DNA of 64,000 nucleotides from Paenibacillus sp. 32352 (GCF_002042965.1 NZ_MZNT01000002.1:124001-188000); one strand, 5' to 3'; counted from the stretch's first letter, positions 1 through 8,788 are shown. Translations and numbers: made by a program. Notes: generated by a model from the letters alone, not told the origin.

Positions 1-1
1 T

Positions 2-154
2 GAGTTGGCACGCAAAGCGAAATCAGTGGGGCTGACAGACGAAGAGCTCGAAGAACGCAACGAACTTAGAAAGCGTTATATTAACGCATTTAAGAGCAAT
101 TTGCGCAACCAGCTGGAGAACATCAAATTCGTTGATGATGACAACAAGCAATAA
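2..154 (+). CDS. DUF896 (YnzC-like) protein, 3' end only
   Basis: The window opens inside this gene. Fifty residues are visible, beginning ELARKAKSVGLTDEEL and ending DDDNKQ before a TAA stop. The spacing of Glu/Lys/Arg residues, the LTxEE stretch and the R..Y...F.S.....L pattern match the short DUF896 proteins such as B. subtilis YnzC, which form a helical hairpin. The cellular role is unknown. The family is usually under 80 residues, so only the extreme N-terminus should be missing. No terminator follows directly. Confidence 0.75.
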   Translation, partial: ELARKAKSVGLTDEELEERNELRKRYINAFKSNLRNQLENIKFVDDDNKQ

Positions 155-172
155 TTAGGGGGACTTCATTTC

Positions 173-295
173 ATGCAGTTTGGAGCAGTGGAGCAGAGCA
201 ATATGGCATTTTCCAAGCAAGTCTTGGGTATGACGATAATACAAGATCCGGTTTATACACCGGGATATCGCACTGGCTCATGTTTCGATAACTGA
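173..295 (+). CDS. possible 40-residue ORF, weak candidate
   Basis: An ATG at 173 follows a TTAGGGGGA purine run about ten bases upstream and opens 40 codons, starting MQFGAVEQSNMAF and ending at TGA 293-295. It resembles no family I recognise and has no obvious membrane segment. It lies in the 250-bp gap between the YnzC-like gene and the next membrane protein, which otherwise shows nothing clear. The ribosome site is the only argument for it, so it may well be noise. Confidence 0.2.
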   Translation: MQFGAVEQSNMAFSKQVLGMTIIQDPVYTPGYRTGSCFDN

Positions 296-403
296 ATAGA
301 TGATTCCTATGTTGGATGGTTTGGTAGTATCTGCCTTCTTGATACTCCGGGTACTCCAACTTTTTGGCGTATTCATACAGTACTTTTATAAGGAGATTGA
401 GAT

Positions 404-913
404 ATGTCTCGTAAATGGGAACGGATGGTTCTTAAAAACTCTAAGAAGGTCAATAAGGCCCGGGCCAAGCAAGGCAAGCCTTTATTGAGCGAATCCTCCT
501 CGGACGGAGCGGTTACGTTACGCGGGAGAAGCTGGTTCATGCCTTTACTGCTGGTTTGCGTCGGCATTTTCTGCTTTATCGCTTTTCGCAATAACTACCA
601 GAACGATAGTTTGTATTGGGTGACCGGCGGGAGCTATATGGTCTTAGGTTTATTTATTTTCCTGGTACGCCGGCCCTTCCTCAAGGTCGGTAAGGACTAC
701 CTCGTTTCGCGGCGTTTTGGAGGCGATCGGCGGGTAGAGCCTGCGCAGATCCAGGAAATCGTTATTCAAAAAGACGCTGTAGCGATAGCTTTGACTACGG
801 GCAAAAACAAATGGGTATTTACGAAATTGTTCCACCAATTTAATATGGAAGAGTTGTCGGAGCAGCTTAAGCAATTTGCGGCTCGGAATCATGTAGAGCT
901 GAAGAACGAATAA
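404..913 (+). CDS. hypothetical protein with two membrane segments
   Basis: A 169-residue protein with a basic N-terminus (many Lys/Arg in residues 1-27), two hydrophobic segments at about 43-61 and 71-88, and a soluble C-terminal part of about 80 residues. The C-terminal part alternates short hydrophobic strands with charged turns and ends in an amphipathic helix, a layout resembling bacterial PH-like domains; that likeness is inference only. The ATG at 404 follows AAGGAG at 391-396. I do not recognise a named family. It is followed after 58 bp by a HAD phosphatase on the same strand. Confidence 0.7.
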   Translation: MSRKWERMVLKNSKKVNKARAKQGKPLLSESSSDGAVTLRGRSWFMPLLLVCVGIFCFIAFRNNYQNDSLYWVTGGSYMVLGLFIFLVRRPFLKVGKDYLVSRRFGGDRRVEPAQIQEIVIQKDAVAIALTTGKNKWVFTKLFHQFNMEELSEQLKQFAARNHVELKNE

Positions 914-971
914 TCAATGGCTTCGACGGGAACCACTACAGATTTTATGGGGAAAAGGATGGAAGACTAGG

Positions 972-1766
972 ATGAGCATTCAAGCGGTTTTATTTGATTT
1001 GGACGATACGCTGTTGTGGGATGACCGGAGCGTAAAGGAAGCTTTCCAGGCGACTTGCGAGGAAGCGGCCAAGCATTATTCTCTGGACCCTGCGGCTTTG
1101 GAGGAAGCGGTTCGTAAGGAAGCGCGTGCTTTATATGAATCTTACGAAACATTTCCATTTACGAAAATGATCGGAATTAATCCGTTTGAGGGACTCTGGG
1201 CTAATTTTACCGAAGGCGAGAACGAGAACTTCCGCAAGCTGCAGAAGCTCGCTCCGACCTACCGGACGGAATCCTGGACACGCGGACTTAAAGCATTGGG
1301 CATCGATGACCCTGAGCTGGGCTACCGCTTGGGCGAGCTGTTTCCAGCTGAGCGTCGTAACCGGCCGATTGTCTATGAAGAAACCTTTGAAGTGCTGAAG
1401 CAGTTAAAAGAGAAGTACAAGCTGCTGCTGCTCACTAACGGCTCGCCGGATTTGCAAAATGAAAAGCTGGCAGGAGTACCGGATCTGGCCCCATATTTTG
1501 ACCATATCATTATTTCCGGGAATTTTGGTGAAGGAAAGCCTGCTGTCTCTATATTTAACCATGCAATGGAGCTTCTTGGGATTACAGCAGATCAAGGAGT
1601 TATGATTGGGGATAAATTGACTACAGATATTTTGGGCTCCGGACGTGTAGGCATGCGAAACATGTGGATTAACCGTCATGGAATTAGCCGTACGGATGAA
1701 ATCATTCCTGCTTACGAAATCAAAAGCTTGCGTGAAATTCAGGGCATTATTCAATCTATTGGTTAA
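972..1766 (+). CDS. HAD-superfamily hydrolase (phosphatase-like)
   Basis: A 264-residue haloacid dehalogenase-type hydrolase of the subfamily with an alpha-helical cap after motif I. Motif I is DLDDT at residues 9-13, with nucleophile Asp9 and general acid Asp11. Motif II is LLTNG with Thr155. Motif III Lys is Lys189 in GEGKP. Motif IV is GDKLTTD at 213-219. All catalytic residues are present, so it should be an active Mg-dependent phosphatase. The order resembles YjjG-type or (S)-2-haloacid-dehalogenase-like proteins, but the substrate cannot be read from sequence. The gene is closed by a strong terminator 15 bp after the stop. Confidence 0.85.
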   Translation: MSIQAVLFDLDDTLLWDDRSVKEAFQATCEEAAKHYSLDPAALEEAVRKEARALYESYETFPFTKMIGINPFEGLWANFTEGENENFRKLQKLAPTYRTESWTRGLKALGIDDPELGYRLGELFPAERRNRPIVYEETFEVLKQLKEKYKLLLLTNGSPDLQNEKLAGVPDLAPYFDHIIISGNFGEGKPAVSIFNHAMELLGITADQGVMIGDKLTTDILGSGRVGMRNMWINRHGISRTDEIIPAYEIKSLREIQGIIQSIG

Positions 1767-1780
1767 TTGTTATAACGACA

Positions 1781-1806
1781 AAGACCCTCAGTTCGAGGGT
1801 CTTTTC
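1781..1806 (+). terminator. intrinsic terminator after the HAD gene
   Basis: A perfect 9-bp stem, AAGACCCTC with GAGGGTCTT, encloses a 5-base loop and runs into TTCT. It sits between the end of the plus-strand HAD gene and the end of minus-strand mtnD, so it probably serves the HAD transcript. Confidence 0.85.
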
Positions 1807-1897
1807 TAATCATTACAGCCATTTTATAATATCGGGGTTCCCCGCAAATTGTCTGAATCGGCTTCGAACCAATACCCTACTGAGTGGGGTTATTTGG

Positions 1898-2440
1898 TTA
1901 GGCCTTTTGGAAGGTAGGATCGTCGAACGGATGAGCAATCCAGCCCTCAGTTTCAATAAATAAACGAACGGCTACGATTTGGCGATTGTCCATCAAGGTG
2001 AAGAAATGAGGCTTGTGCTCAGGAACGGAAATAACGTCGCCGGCTTCCAGCTCAACGTCGAAGTAGCCTACATCATCAGTGCCTTTGATAATGAAGATCC
2101 CTTTACCTGCCGTAATGGCGCGAACTTCATCTTCGGTGTGCGTGTGAACCTGCTCGAACTTTTTCAGCAATTCGTCCAGATTCGGAGTCGCATCGGATAG
2201 TGCGATGATGTCCCAAGTCAAGTAGCCGCGGCGGCTTGCAAGGTTTTTGATCTCAGGCTCAAAAGTAGATAAGATCTCAGCCTTTTCTTCATCGCTAAGA
2301 ATAAATTTTTTCTGCAGGTGGGCCGGAAGCTTGCCTGGATTCCAATGCTCATACAATACTTCTTGCTTATCCAAAAATGCTTTAACATTTTCTTCGCCGG
2401 AGATGCGTTCATTAGTGCTGCGAATGCGAATTTCTGCCAT
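1898..2440 (-). CDS. mtnD: acireductone dioxygenase
   Basis: Acireductone dioxygenase of the methionine salvage pathway: it oxidises the acireductone from 5-methylthioribose recycling to the 2-oxo acid precursor of methionine plus formate (Fe form). The cupin metal site is visible as HTHTED with His99, His101 and Glu105, and a second cupin motif near VPEHKPH with His145 as the likely fourth ligand. Length is 180 residues, normal for the family. I start at the ATG at 2440 because the ribosome site AAAGAGGG lies six bases before it; an in-frame ATG two codons earlier abuts that site. The other salvage genes are not nearby. The gene is divergent from metH, which also yields methionine. Confidence 0.92.
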   Translation of the reverse strand: MAEIRIRSTNERISGEENVKAFLDKQEVLYEHWNPGKLPAHLQKKFILSDEEKAEILSTFEPEIKNLASRRGYLTWDIIALSDATPNLDELLKKFEQVHTHTEDEVRAITAGKGIFIIKGTDDVGYFDVELEAGDVISVPEHKPHFFTLMDNRQIVAVRLFIETEGWIAHPFDDPTFQKA

Positions 2441-2479
2441 GCTCATCCCTCTTTCAAATCATAAATTAGTTCTTTACTT

Positions 2480-2508
2480 ATTATAGTGTAATTTTTGATA
2501 TCTGTCGA
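2480..2508 (-). promoter_or_regulatory. sigma-A promoter for mtnD
   Basis: On the minus strand TCGACA (2503-2508) and TATAAT (2480-2485) are separated by exactly 17 bp, and lie about 40 bp upstream of the mtnD start. The -10 is a perfect consensus and the -35 differs by one base. Confidence 0.75.
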
Positions 2509-2704
2509 TTGGATATTTGCGATAATTCCAATAGGGATTATAAGAAATACAGATGGACACCTGTTCGGAATACCTTTTCATTGACGAACGTTTCTGTTAA
2601 ACTTAGGGTTACATTATTCGCCTTTTTGTGATATACATGATGGATATAGAATAGACATGCAAGGAAGAAGTTGTCGGAAGGACGCAGGTGAAAGGAAGAG
2701 AGCA

Positions 2705-5700
2705 ATGAATAAACCATCCTTGAAAGAGCAGCTCCAAAAGAAAATTATGATTCTGGACGGCGCGATGGGCACGATGATTCAACAGGAAAATCTGACCGAG
2801 GCTGATTTTGGCGGGGAGGATTTAGATGGCTGTAACGAGTACTTGGTCGTTACCCGTCCGGACGTCATTTCCAAAATTCATGAAGCTTATTTGGCCGCTG
2901 GTGCGGATATTATTGAAACCAATACTTTCGGTGCTACCAGCGTAGTACTGGCTGAATATAATTTGCAGGACCGTGCACGTGAGCTTAACCTGCGGGCCGC
3001 TGAGTTGGCAGTGGAGGCAGCACGGAAGTTCAGCACGCCGGAATGGCCGCGCTATGTTGCCGGAGCGCTTGGACCAACGACCAAGACCCTGTCGGTAACG
3101 GGCGGCGTTACTTTTGATGAGCTGGTAGACAGCTACTATGAGCAAGCCTTGGCATTAATCGAATCAGGCGTCGACGCCCTTTTGCTTGAGACATCCCAAG
3201 ATACATTGAATGTAAAAGCGGGAAGTATCGGTGTTCGCAAAGCCATGGAGACGACGGGGATTGAATTGCCGATTATGATTTCCGGGACGATCGAGCCGAT
3301 GGGGACTACGTTGGCCGGTCAGAATATCGAATCCTTCTATATTTCCCTGGAGCATCTGAAGCCGGTCTCTATCGGACTTAACTGTGCTACAGGACCTGAA
3401 TTCATGAGAGACCATATTCGGACTCTGTCCGATTTGGCAACGACCGCTGTCAGCTGTTATCCGAATGCCGGCTTGCCGGATGAGAACGGGAAGTATCACG
3501 AATCTCCGGAATCACTTGCGAAGAAGCTGGCCGGCTTTGCCGAGCAGGGATGGCTGAATATTGCAGGCGGATGCTGCGGTACTACGCCGGATCACATCCG
3601 CGCCATGGCTGAGCTTCTGTCCCAATATAAACCAAGAGAGAGTGCCAAAGGGCATCTCCCCGCTGTATCCGGGATTGAGACCGTTTATCTTGAGGATGCA
3701 AACCGCCCTTACATGGTTGGAGAGCGCACGAACATTTCCGGATCCCGTATGTTTAAACGCCTCATGAAAGAAGGCAAATTCGAAGAAGGGGCGGAAATCG
3801 CGCGTGCACAGGTGAAGAATGGTGCGCAGGTCATCGATATTAACGTACAGGACACCGATATTGACGAAGCTTATACCATGGAAAACTTCTTGAAGGAAGT
3901 CGTCAAAAAGGTAAAGGTTCCTTTGATGATTGACTCGACTTATGACCATATCATTGAATTGGGATTGAAATATTCGCAGGGGAAAGCAATTATTAACTCC
4001 ATTAACCTTGAGGATGGCGAAACCAAGTTCCAAAATATCGTTCCGCTCATTCATAAATATGGCGCTGCGGTTGTTATGATTCTTATTGATGAACGCGGTC
4101 AAGCCGTATCCCGTCAAGCTAAGATGGAAGTTGCGGATCGGGCTTACGAGCTTCTGACAAAAAAATATGGCTTGAACCCGTCCGATATCATCTTTGACCC
4201 GAACATGTTCCCTATCGGTTCCGGAGATCCTCAATATATCGGCTCCGCCGTGGAGACTATCGAAGGCATTCGGATGATCAAGGAAAAGTATCCTGAATGC
4301 AAAACGATTCTCGGGTTGAGTAATATTTCCTTTGGGCTGCCGCCAGCTGGCCGTGAGGTGTTGAACTCCGTCTATTTGTACCATTGTACGAAGGTCGGAT
4401 TGGACTACGCCATTGTAAATACGCAGAACCTGGAACGTTATGCTTCGATTCCGGAGCATGAGAGAGAACTGGCGGAGCGGTTGATCTTTGATACGAATGA
4501 CGAAACGTTGGCTGAATTCGTTGCGCATTTCCGTGAGAAGAAAGTCGAGAAGAAGGAAAAGATCTCGAATCTGACGCTGGAAGAACGTCTCGGTTCTTAC
4601 GTTGTGGAAGGAACCAAGGAAGGCTTAATTCAAGATTTGAATGAGGCTATGACGAAATATACACCTCTTGAAATCATTAACGGACCTTTGATGAGAGGGA
4701 TGGAAGAGGTTGGCCGCCTGTTCAATAACAACGAGCTGATTGTTGCGGAAGTGCTTCAAAGCGCAGAAGTTATGAAAGCTTCGGTTGCCCACTTGGAACC
4801 GTTCATGGAGAAAACGGAAAGTGCCGTGAAAGGTAAAATTTTGCTGGCTACGGTAAAAGGCGATGTCCATGATATCGGGAAGAACCTTGTAGAGATTATT
4901 TTGTCCAATAATGGATACCAGATTATTAACCTGGGAATCAAAGTACCGCCGGAGCAGCTGATCGAAGCTTACCGTAAGGAAAAGCCGGATGCGATCGGTC
5001 TGTCTGGTCTGTTGGTAAAATCAGCGCAGCAAATGGTCATTACCGCGCAGGATTTGAAGAATGCAGGGATTGACGTACCGATTCTGGTCGGCGGCGCTGC
5101 GTTAACCAGGAAGTTTACCAAAACCCGAATTGCTCCGGAATACGAAGGCCTGGTCCTGTATGCGAAGGACGCGATGGATGGACTGGATATCGCCAATAAG
5201 CTAAGCGATCCTAAGCAGAGAGAAGAATTGGTCCGAGAACTTAGAGAAAGCATGGAATCCGATGTGAAGGAAGCGGGTAAAAAGCCGGATACCATGCCGG
5301 AACTAACCCGGGTCAGAACATCGAGCGTAGACCGTACCTTGCCCGTTCAAGTACCGCCGGATCTGGAGCGCCGCGTCTTGCGGGATTACCCGATCAGCCA
5401 TATCATGCCTTACATCAATATGCAGATGCTGTTGGGGCATCATCTGGGTCTGAAAGGCAAAGTTGATAAGCTGCTGGCAGAAAAAGATCCGAAAGCTATG
5501 CAGCTGAAGGAAACGGTAGATGGGATATTAGCCGAGGCGCAGAAAGAAAATATTATTCGCGCACACGGGATGTATCAATTCTTCCCTGCCCAATCGTCCG
5601 GGAACGATATTTTGGTTTACGACCCTAACGATATCACGAAGGTGCTGCAGAAGTTCAGCTTCCCGCGGCAGGAGACGGAGCCGTATCTCTGCCTGGCGGA

Positions 5701-6148
5701 TTATTTGAAATCTACGGACAGTGGAGAAATGGATTACATCGGTTTCCTCGTGGTGACAGCGGGTCACGGCATTAACGAAAAAGCCGCTGAATGGCGTGAG
5801 AAGGGAGATTATTTGCGCTCCCACGCTCTGCAATCGACCGCGCTGGAAATCGCGGAAGCCTTGGCGGAACGGGTACATGAAATGATAAGAGACACCTGGG
5901 GCTTCCCGGATCCGGCTGAGATGACGATGCAGGAGCGATTCGGCGCCAAGTACCGCGGACAACGCTTCTCCTTTGGCTATCCGGCGTGTCCGAACCTGGA
6001 CGACCAGCAGCAGCTGTTTGCGCTTTTGAAGCCGGAGGACATTGGAGTCCATTTGACCGAGGGCAGTATGATGGAGCCGGAAGCTTCGGTTTCGGCGATT
6101 GTTTTTGCACATCCTCAGGCCCGTTATTTTAATGTAGAGAAAGTTTAG
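2705..6148 (+). CDS. metH: cobalamin-dependent methionine synthase
   Basis: Methylates homocysteine from 5-methyltetrahydrofolate using a B12 cofactor. At 1147 residues all modules are present: homocysteine/Zn domain (about 1-310, Zn ligands Cys227 in GLNCATG and Cys290/Cys291 in GGCCGTTP), pterin-binding barrel (about 340-600, begins near VGERTNISGS), B12 cap and Rossmann domains with the His-on motif DVHDIG at 720-725 (His722), and a C-terminal AdoMet reactivation domain containing FGYPACP. I use the ATG at 2705, preceded by AAAGGAAGAGAG; an upstream in-frame ATG at 2657 lacks a good ribosome site and adds 16 residues not typical of MetH. I saw no SAM or cobalamin riboswitch in the 250-bp leader. 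Confidence 0.97.
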   Translation: MNKPSLKEQLQKKIMILDGAMGTMIQQENLTEADFGGEDLDGCNEYLVVTRPDVISKIHEAYLAAGADIIETNTFGATSVVLAEYNLQDRARELNLRAAELAVEAARKFSTPEWPRYVAGALGPTTKTLSVTGGVTFDELVDSYYEQALALIESGVDALLLETSQDTLNVKAGSIGVRKAMETTGIELPIMISGTIEPMGTTLAGQNIESFYISLEHLKPVSIGLNCATGPEFMRDHIRTLSDLATTAVSCYPNAGLPDENGKYHESPESLAKKLAGFAEQGWLNIAGGCCGTTPDHIRAMAELLSQYKPRESAKGHLPAVSGIETVYLEDANRPYMVGERTNISGSRMFKRLMKEGKFEEGAEIARAQVKNGAQVIDINVQDTDIDEAYTMENFLKEVVKKVKVPLMIDSTYDHIIELGLKYSQGKAIINSINLEDGETKFQNIVPLIHKYGAAVVMILIDERGQAVSRQAKMEVADRAYELLTKKYGLNPSDIIFDPNMFPIGSGDPQYIGSAVETIEGIRMIKEKYPECKTILGLSNISFGLPPAGREVLNSVYLYHCTKVGLDYAIVNTQNLERYASIPEHERELAERLIFDTNDETLAEFVAHFREKKVEKKEKISNLTLEERLGSYVVEGTKEGLIQDLNEAMTKYTPLEIINGPLMRGMEEVGRLFNNNELIVAEVLQSAEVMKASVAHLEPFMEKTESAVKGKILLATVKGDVHDIGKNLVEIILSNNGYQIINLGIKVPPEQLIEAYRKEKPDAIGLSGLLVKSAQQMVITAQDLKNAGIDVPILVGGAALTRKFTKTRIAPEYEGLVLYAKDAMDGLDIANKLSDPKQREELVRELRESMESDVKEAGKKPDTMPELTRVRTSSVDRTLPVQVPPDLERRVLRDYPISHIMPYINMQMLLGHHLGLKGKVDKLLAEKDPKAMQLKETVDGILAEAQKENIIRAHGMYQFFPAQSSGNDILVYDPNDITKVLQKFSFPRQETEPYLCLADYLKSTDSGEMDYIGFLVVTAGHGINEKAAEWREKGDYLRSHALQSTALEIAEALAERVHEMIRDTWGFPDPAEMTMQERFGAKYRGQRFSFGYPACPNLDDQQQLFALLKPEDIGVHLTEGSMMEPEASVSAIVFAHPQARYFNVEKV

Positions 6149-6160
6149 GCATGATAAATG

Positions 6161-6193
6161 GAGTGGGGTTCGCTAAAGTGGACTCCGCTCTTT
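6161..6193 (+). terminator. weak hairpin after metH
   Basis: GAGTGGGGT at 6161-6169 can pair with ACTCCGCTC at 6182-6190 over nine positions, two of them G-U, followed by only TTT. It may attenuate read-through from metH into rnz, but the short T run makes it a poor terminator. Confidence 0.4.
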
Positions 6194-6229
6194 CCCTATA
6201 ATCCAACATAATGAAACGGAGCAGCTTAC

Positions 6230-7195
6230 GTGGAAATTTATTTTTTGGGCACAGGGGCCGGAATGCCTTCCAAAGAAAGAAATGTGACTTCCATCATCCT
6301 GAATTTGCTTGCGGAACGCAATGCTTATTGGATGTTTGATTGCGGTGAAGGTACACAGCATCAGGTGCTTCATTCCCCGGTCCGGATCGGAAAGGTAGAG
6401 AAGCTGTTTATCACTCATTTGCACGGAGACCATTTATACGGATTGCCGGGGTTATTGACGAGCCGATCATACCAAGGGGGAGATTCGGGCACCCCATTCA
6501 CTATTTACGGTCCGAAGGGAACGGAAGCATTTGTACGAACCGCCCTGGACGTCAGCCAAGCGCATTTGGGCTATGAGCTGGAGATTAAGGAATTCACCGT
6601 ATCTGAGGAGACCGTGCTGTTTGAAGACGAGCAGTTCATCGTCAGTGCTGGGCCCCTCGTACATAGAATTGACAGCTATGGCTACCGTATCGTTGAGAAA
6701 TTACAGAAAGGCCGGCTGCTGGTTGAGAAATTAAAGGAGCTGGGCCTTACGTCCGGTCCATTGTTTGGGCAAATCAAGAAAGGCATGGATGTCGTGCTTG
6801 AAGACGGTAAGCAGTTGAAGGCAGCGGATTTCATCGGCCCTTCTTATCCCGGACGGGTCGTAACTATTCTGGGAGATACGCAGCCCTGCGAGTACTCTTT
6901 GAGGCTGGCAAGAGGAGCGGATGTCCTGGTGCATGAGGCAACCTTTGCGGAGCAGAAGAAGGACCTGGCCGTTGCTTATGATCATTCCACTGCCATGGAC
7001 GCGGCAAGAACGGCCAAAGAAGCAGGGGCGGGCATGCTCATATTAACCCACATCAGCTCACGGTATCAAAAGGATGAGGCTGAGGTCCTTACAGAGGAAG
7101 CGCGCCAGATCCATCCCAATACGCATTTGGCGAGAGACCACGCATCCTATGAAGTGTTGCGCAAAAACAAAAGAGAACCCGAGAATTTGCCGTAA
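6230..7195 (+). CDS. rnz: ribonuclease Z
   Basis: tRNA 3'-processing endonuclease of the metallo-beta-lactamase fold. The zinc-binding motif HLHGDH falls at residues 63-68 (His63, His65, Asp67, His68). Further ligand regions are LVHRIDSYGYR, GDTQPCEYS and THISSRY near the C-terminus. Length is 321 residues, in the usual range for the short bacterial enzyme (RNase BN/ElaC type). The start is GTG at 6230, giving MEIYFLGTGAGMPS, the standard N-terminus of the family, with a GGAG about ten bases upstream. It lies 81 bp after metH on the same strand. Confidence 0.95.
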   Translation: MEIYFLGTGAGMPSKERNVTSIILNLLAERNAYWMFDCGEGTQHQVLHSPVRIGKVEKLFITHLHGDHLYGLPGLLTSRSYQGGDSGTPFTIYGPKGTEAFVRTALDVSQAHLGYELEIKEFTVSEETVLFEDEQFIVSAGPLVHRIDSYGYRIVEKLQKGRLLVEKLKELGLTSGPLFGQIKKGMDVVLEDGKQLKAADFIGPSYPGRVVTILGDTQPCEYSLRLARGADVLVHEATFAEQKKDLAVAYDHSTAMDAARTAKEAGAGMLILTHISSRYQKDEAEVLTEEARQIHPNTHLARDHASYEVLRKNKREPENLP

Positions 7196-7206
7196 AAAAT
7201 GGAAGT

Positions 7207-7345
7207 GCCCCATCGAGGATGGGGCCACAGGTTTTTGAAAAAATCTATTCTGCGTGAACTATGCTTGATATGGAGGTGGCGTATATTGGCGGTAGTTCAA
7301 GCCCTATAGGTTTTTTCAACAGAATGGCCCCATCGAAGATGGGGC
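7207..7345. repeat. 139-bp element with inverted-repeat ends
   Basis: Each end carries the same small palindrome, GCCCCATC-NNN-GATGGGGC (7207-7225 and 7327-7345). Inside these, TTGAAAAAATCTAT (7235-7248) is matched in inverted orientation by ATAGGTTTTTTCAA (7306-7319), one mismatch. The two 40-bp ends are therefore imperfect inverted repeats around a core of about 57 bp. It fits a small non-autonomous palindromic element or one long foldback RNA. It occupies the gap between rnz and tlp; neither palindrome is directly followed by a T run. Confidence 0.55.
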
Positions 7346-7370
7346 TATTTGTGAATCCGGCATGTTGATG

Positions 7371-7598
7371 TTATTGCGACTCTCGATGAGCGGTTTCGTC
7401 TCTCATTTCTTCGCGGAATGCGTCGAGACTTTGTTCTCTGCGCTCATTTTTAGCTTGCAGGGTTTCTTTCTCTTGAGGACTGATTTCCTCGGCATGTTCC
7501 GCTAAATATTCTTCGGTTTGCTCCATATTTTCAATAGTGTTGTTGATGCTTTTTTGCAAATGTGCCGCATTGTCAGCACGATTATCCGGTTTTGCCAT
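7371..7598 (-). CDS. tlp: small acid-soluble spore protein Tlp
   Basis: A 75-residue hydrophilic protein starting MAKPDNRADNAAHLQ, with NTIEN near residue 23 and KNERREQSLDAFREE towards the C-terminus. The pattern PDxRxDN...LQ....NTIEN...KNxRRExSxxxFR matches Tlp, the thioredoxin-like small acid-soluble spore protein of Bacillus, made in the forespore. The reading frame extends 45 codons further upstream, but that part does not resemble the family and runs across the cidA leader, so I start at the ATG at 7598, with GGGAG 12 bases before it. It is divergent from cidA and is one of the best signs that the organism forms spores. Confidence 0.88.
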   Translation of the reverse strand: MAKPDNRADNAAHLQKSINNTIENMEQTEEYLAEHAEEISPQEKETLQAKNERREQSLDAFREEMRDETAHRESQ

Positions 7599-7716
7599 GA
7601 GTACATTCAGCTCCCTTATCATATTCATATGGGTATACGGGATTGCATACCAAAAATACGATTCCACGTTAGGGCAAAAATTATTCATCATGCTTCGGAT
7701 ACGAAAGGAGACAGCT

Positions 7717-8073
7717 ATGCTAGGGATTACCATTCTGGTCGGATTTTATTTCCTGGGGTATGTTTTGCATGGGGCCGCGCATATTCCTCTGCCAGCTAAT
7801 GTGATTGGACTTATTCTATTCACACTGTGCCTGTTTCTTAAGGTCGTTAAATTGGAGTGGGTAGAGGATGCCGGTCAATTTTTAATCAAGCATATGCTGC
7901 TGTTCTTCGTTCCTTTTGTGGTGGGGACGATGGTCTTTTTTCAATACATAGGGATTTATGCGGTTCAACTGTTGGTCAGTTTATTCGCGAGCACAGCGGG
8001 AGTACTTCTCGTAACGGGATGGACCGTTAAATGGATGAACCGTAAGGGGGAGAAGCAGCATGAGTCTCGATGA
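7717..8073 (+). CDS. CidA/LrgA-family holin-like membrane protein
   Basis: A 118-residue, highly hydrophobic protein with four predicted membrane segments, beginning MLGITILVGFYFLGY and containing the LPANVIGL signature of the CidA/LrgA family (usual form LPxxVxGL). These proteins act as holin-like modulators of murein hydrolase activity and of carbon overflow export with a CidB/LrgB partner. The ATG at 7717 follows AAAGGAG by eight bases, which rules out the long upstream extension of the frame. It overlaps the next gene by 14 bases, indicating translational coupling. Confidence 0.88.
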   Translation: MLGITILVGFYFLGYVLHGAAHIPLPANVIGLILFTLCLFLKVVKLEWVEDAGQFLIKHMLLFFVPFVVGTMVFFQYIGIYAVQLLVSLFASTAGVLLVTGWTVKWMNRKGEKQHESR

Positions 8074-8752
8074 ATTTGCCTGGCAGCCTTTGTTCGGGAT
8101 AGCGCTGTCTTTGATCTGTTATACCGTTTCGTTATGCTTGAACCGCAGGTATGCATGGCTTCATCCTCTATTTTTGAGCTCGGGCTTGATTATTGCTTTT
8201 TTATTGGTAACGCAAATTCCTTATGAAGCCTATCAGAAGGGGGGCGACATGCTGGTCTTTTTCCTGGGTCCGGCGACAGTAGCACTCGGCATCCCGCTGT
8301 ACAAAAATGCGCTGCGCATCCGCGAGCATCTTCGGGCGATTATGGGAGGCATCACCGCAGGAGCGATCAGTGCACTTGTTCTGGCAGCCGGTTTCGTTTG
8401 GAGCCTTGGCGGCTCAAAGGAGCTTATGGTAACCATGATGCCCAAATCGGTAACCTCCCCGATTGCATTGGAAATATCAAGGCAAGCCGGGGGAATCCCG
8501 GAGCTTACGGCGGTTCTGACTGTCTTGACCGGATTAATAGGAAGTATGTTCGGTCCATACCTGTTAAGGAAATGCGGGGTCCGTGATGATATTTCTCTAG
8601 GAACCGCTATGGGCACGGCTGCTCACGGGATTGGTACGGCGAGGATTATAAGAGACTCGGAGCTTCAGGGCAGCATCAGCGGTTTTGCTATGGGGATTGC
8701 CGCTATTATTACGTCCATCCTTTTTATTCCGCTATATTCCTGGCTTCGTTAA
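8060..8752 (+). CDS. CidB/LrgB-family membrane protein
   Basis: A 230-residue polytopic membrane protein of the LrgB/CidB family. Recognisable family stretches are FFLGPATVALGIPLY (about residues 67-82), MPKSVTSPIA (about 127-136) and the C-terminal MGTAAHGIGTARI. It is the functional partner of the preceding CidA/LrgA protein, and the 14-bp gene overlap fits one operon. In Bacillus the comparable YwbHG and YsbAB pairs are linked to pyruvate or acetate overflow and autolysis; which applies here cannot be told. No LysR or LytR regulator is adjacent. Confidence 0.9.
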   Translation: MSLDEFAWQPLFGIALSLICYTVSLCLNRRYAWLHPLFLSSGLIIAFLLVTQIPYEAYQKGGDMLVFFLGPATVALGIPLYKNALRIREHLRAIMGGITAGAISALVLAAGFVWSLGGSKELMVTMMPKSVTSPIALEISRQAGGIPELTAVLTVLTGLIGSMFGPYLLRKCGVRDDISLGTAMGTAAHGIGTARIIRDSELQGSISGFAMGIAAIITSILFIPLYSWLR

Positions 8753-8757
8753 AGGTA

Positions 8758-8788
8758 AACAGAGTGCTTTCCAGCGCTCTGTTTTTTT
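8758..8788 (+). terminator. intrinsic terminator after the CidAB-like pair
   Basis: AACAGAGTGC at 8758-8767 pairs with GCGCTCTGTT over ten positions (one G-U) around a six-base loop, then TTTTTTT. It cleanly closes the operon. Confidence 0.9.

Noticed and set aside
2581..2609. TTGACG at 2581 as metH promoter
   Set aside because: The -10 position 17 bp on reads TAGGGT, too poor to call; the true promoter is unclear.
2657..2704. Upstream in-frame extension of metH
   Set aside because: ATG 2657 has no good ribosome site and the extra residues do not fit MetH; AAAGGAAGAGAG points to 2705.
3512..4528. Long open frame on the minus strand inside metH (338 codons)
   Set aside because: It is antisense to a highly conserved enzyme and has no family features; long antisense frames are common here.
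7599..7733. 45-codon N-terminal extension of tlp
   Set aside because: The translated part is unlike any Tlp and covers the divergent cidA ribosome site.
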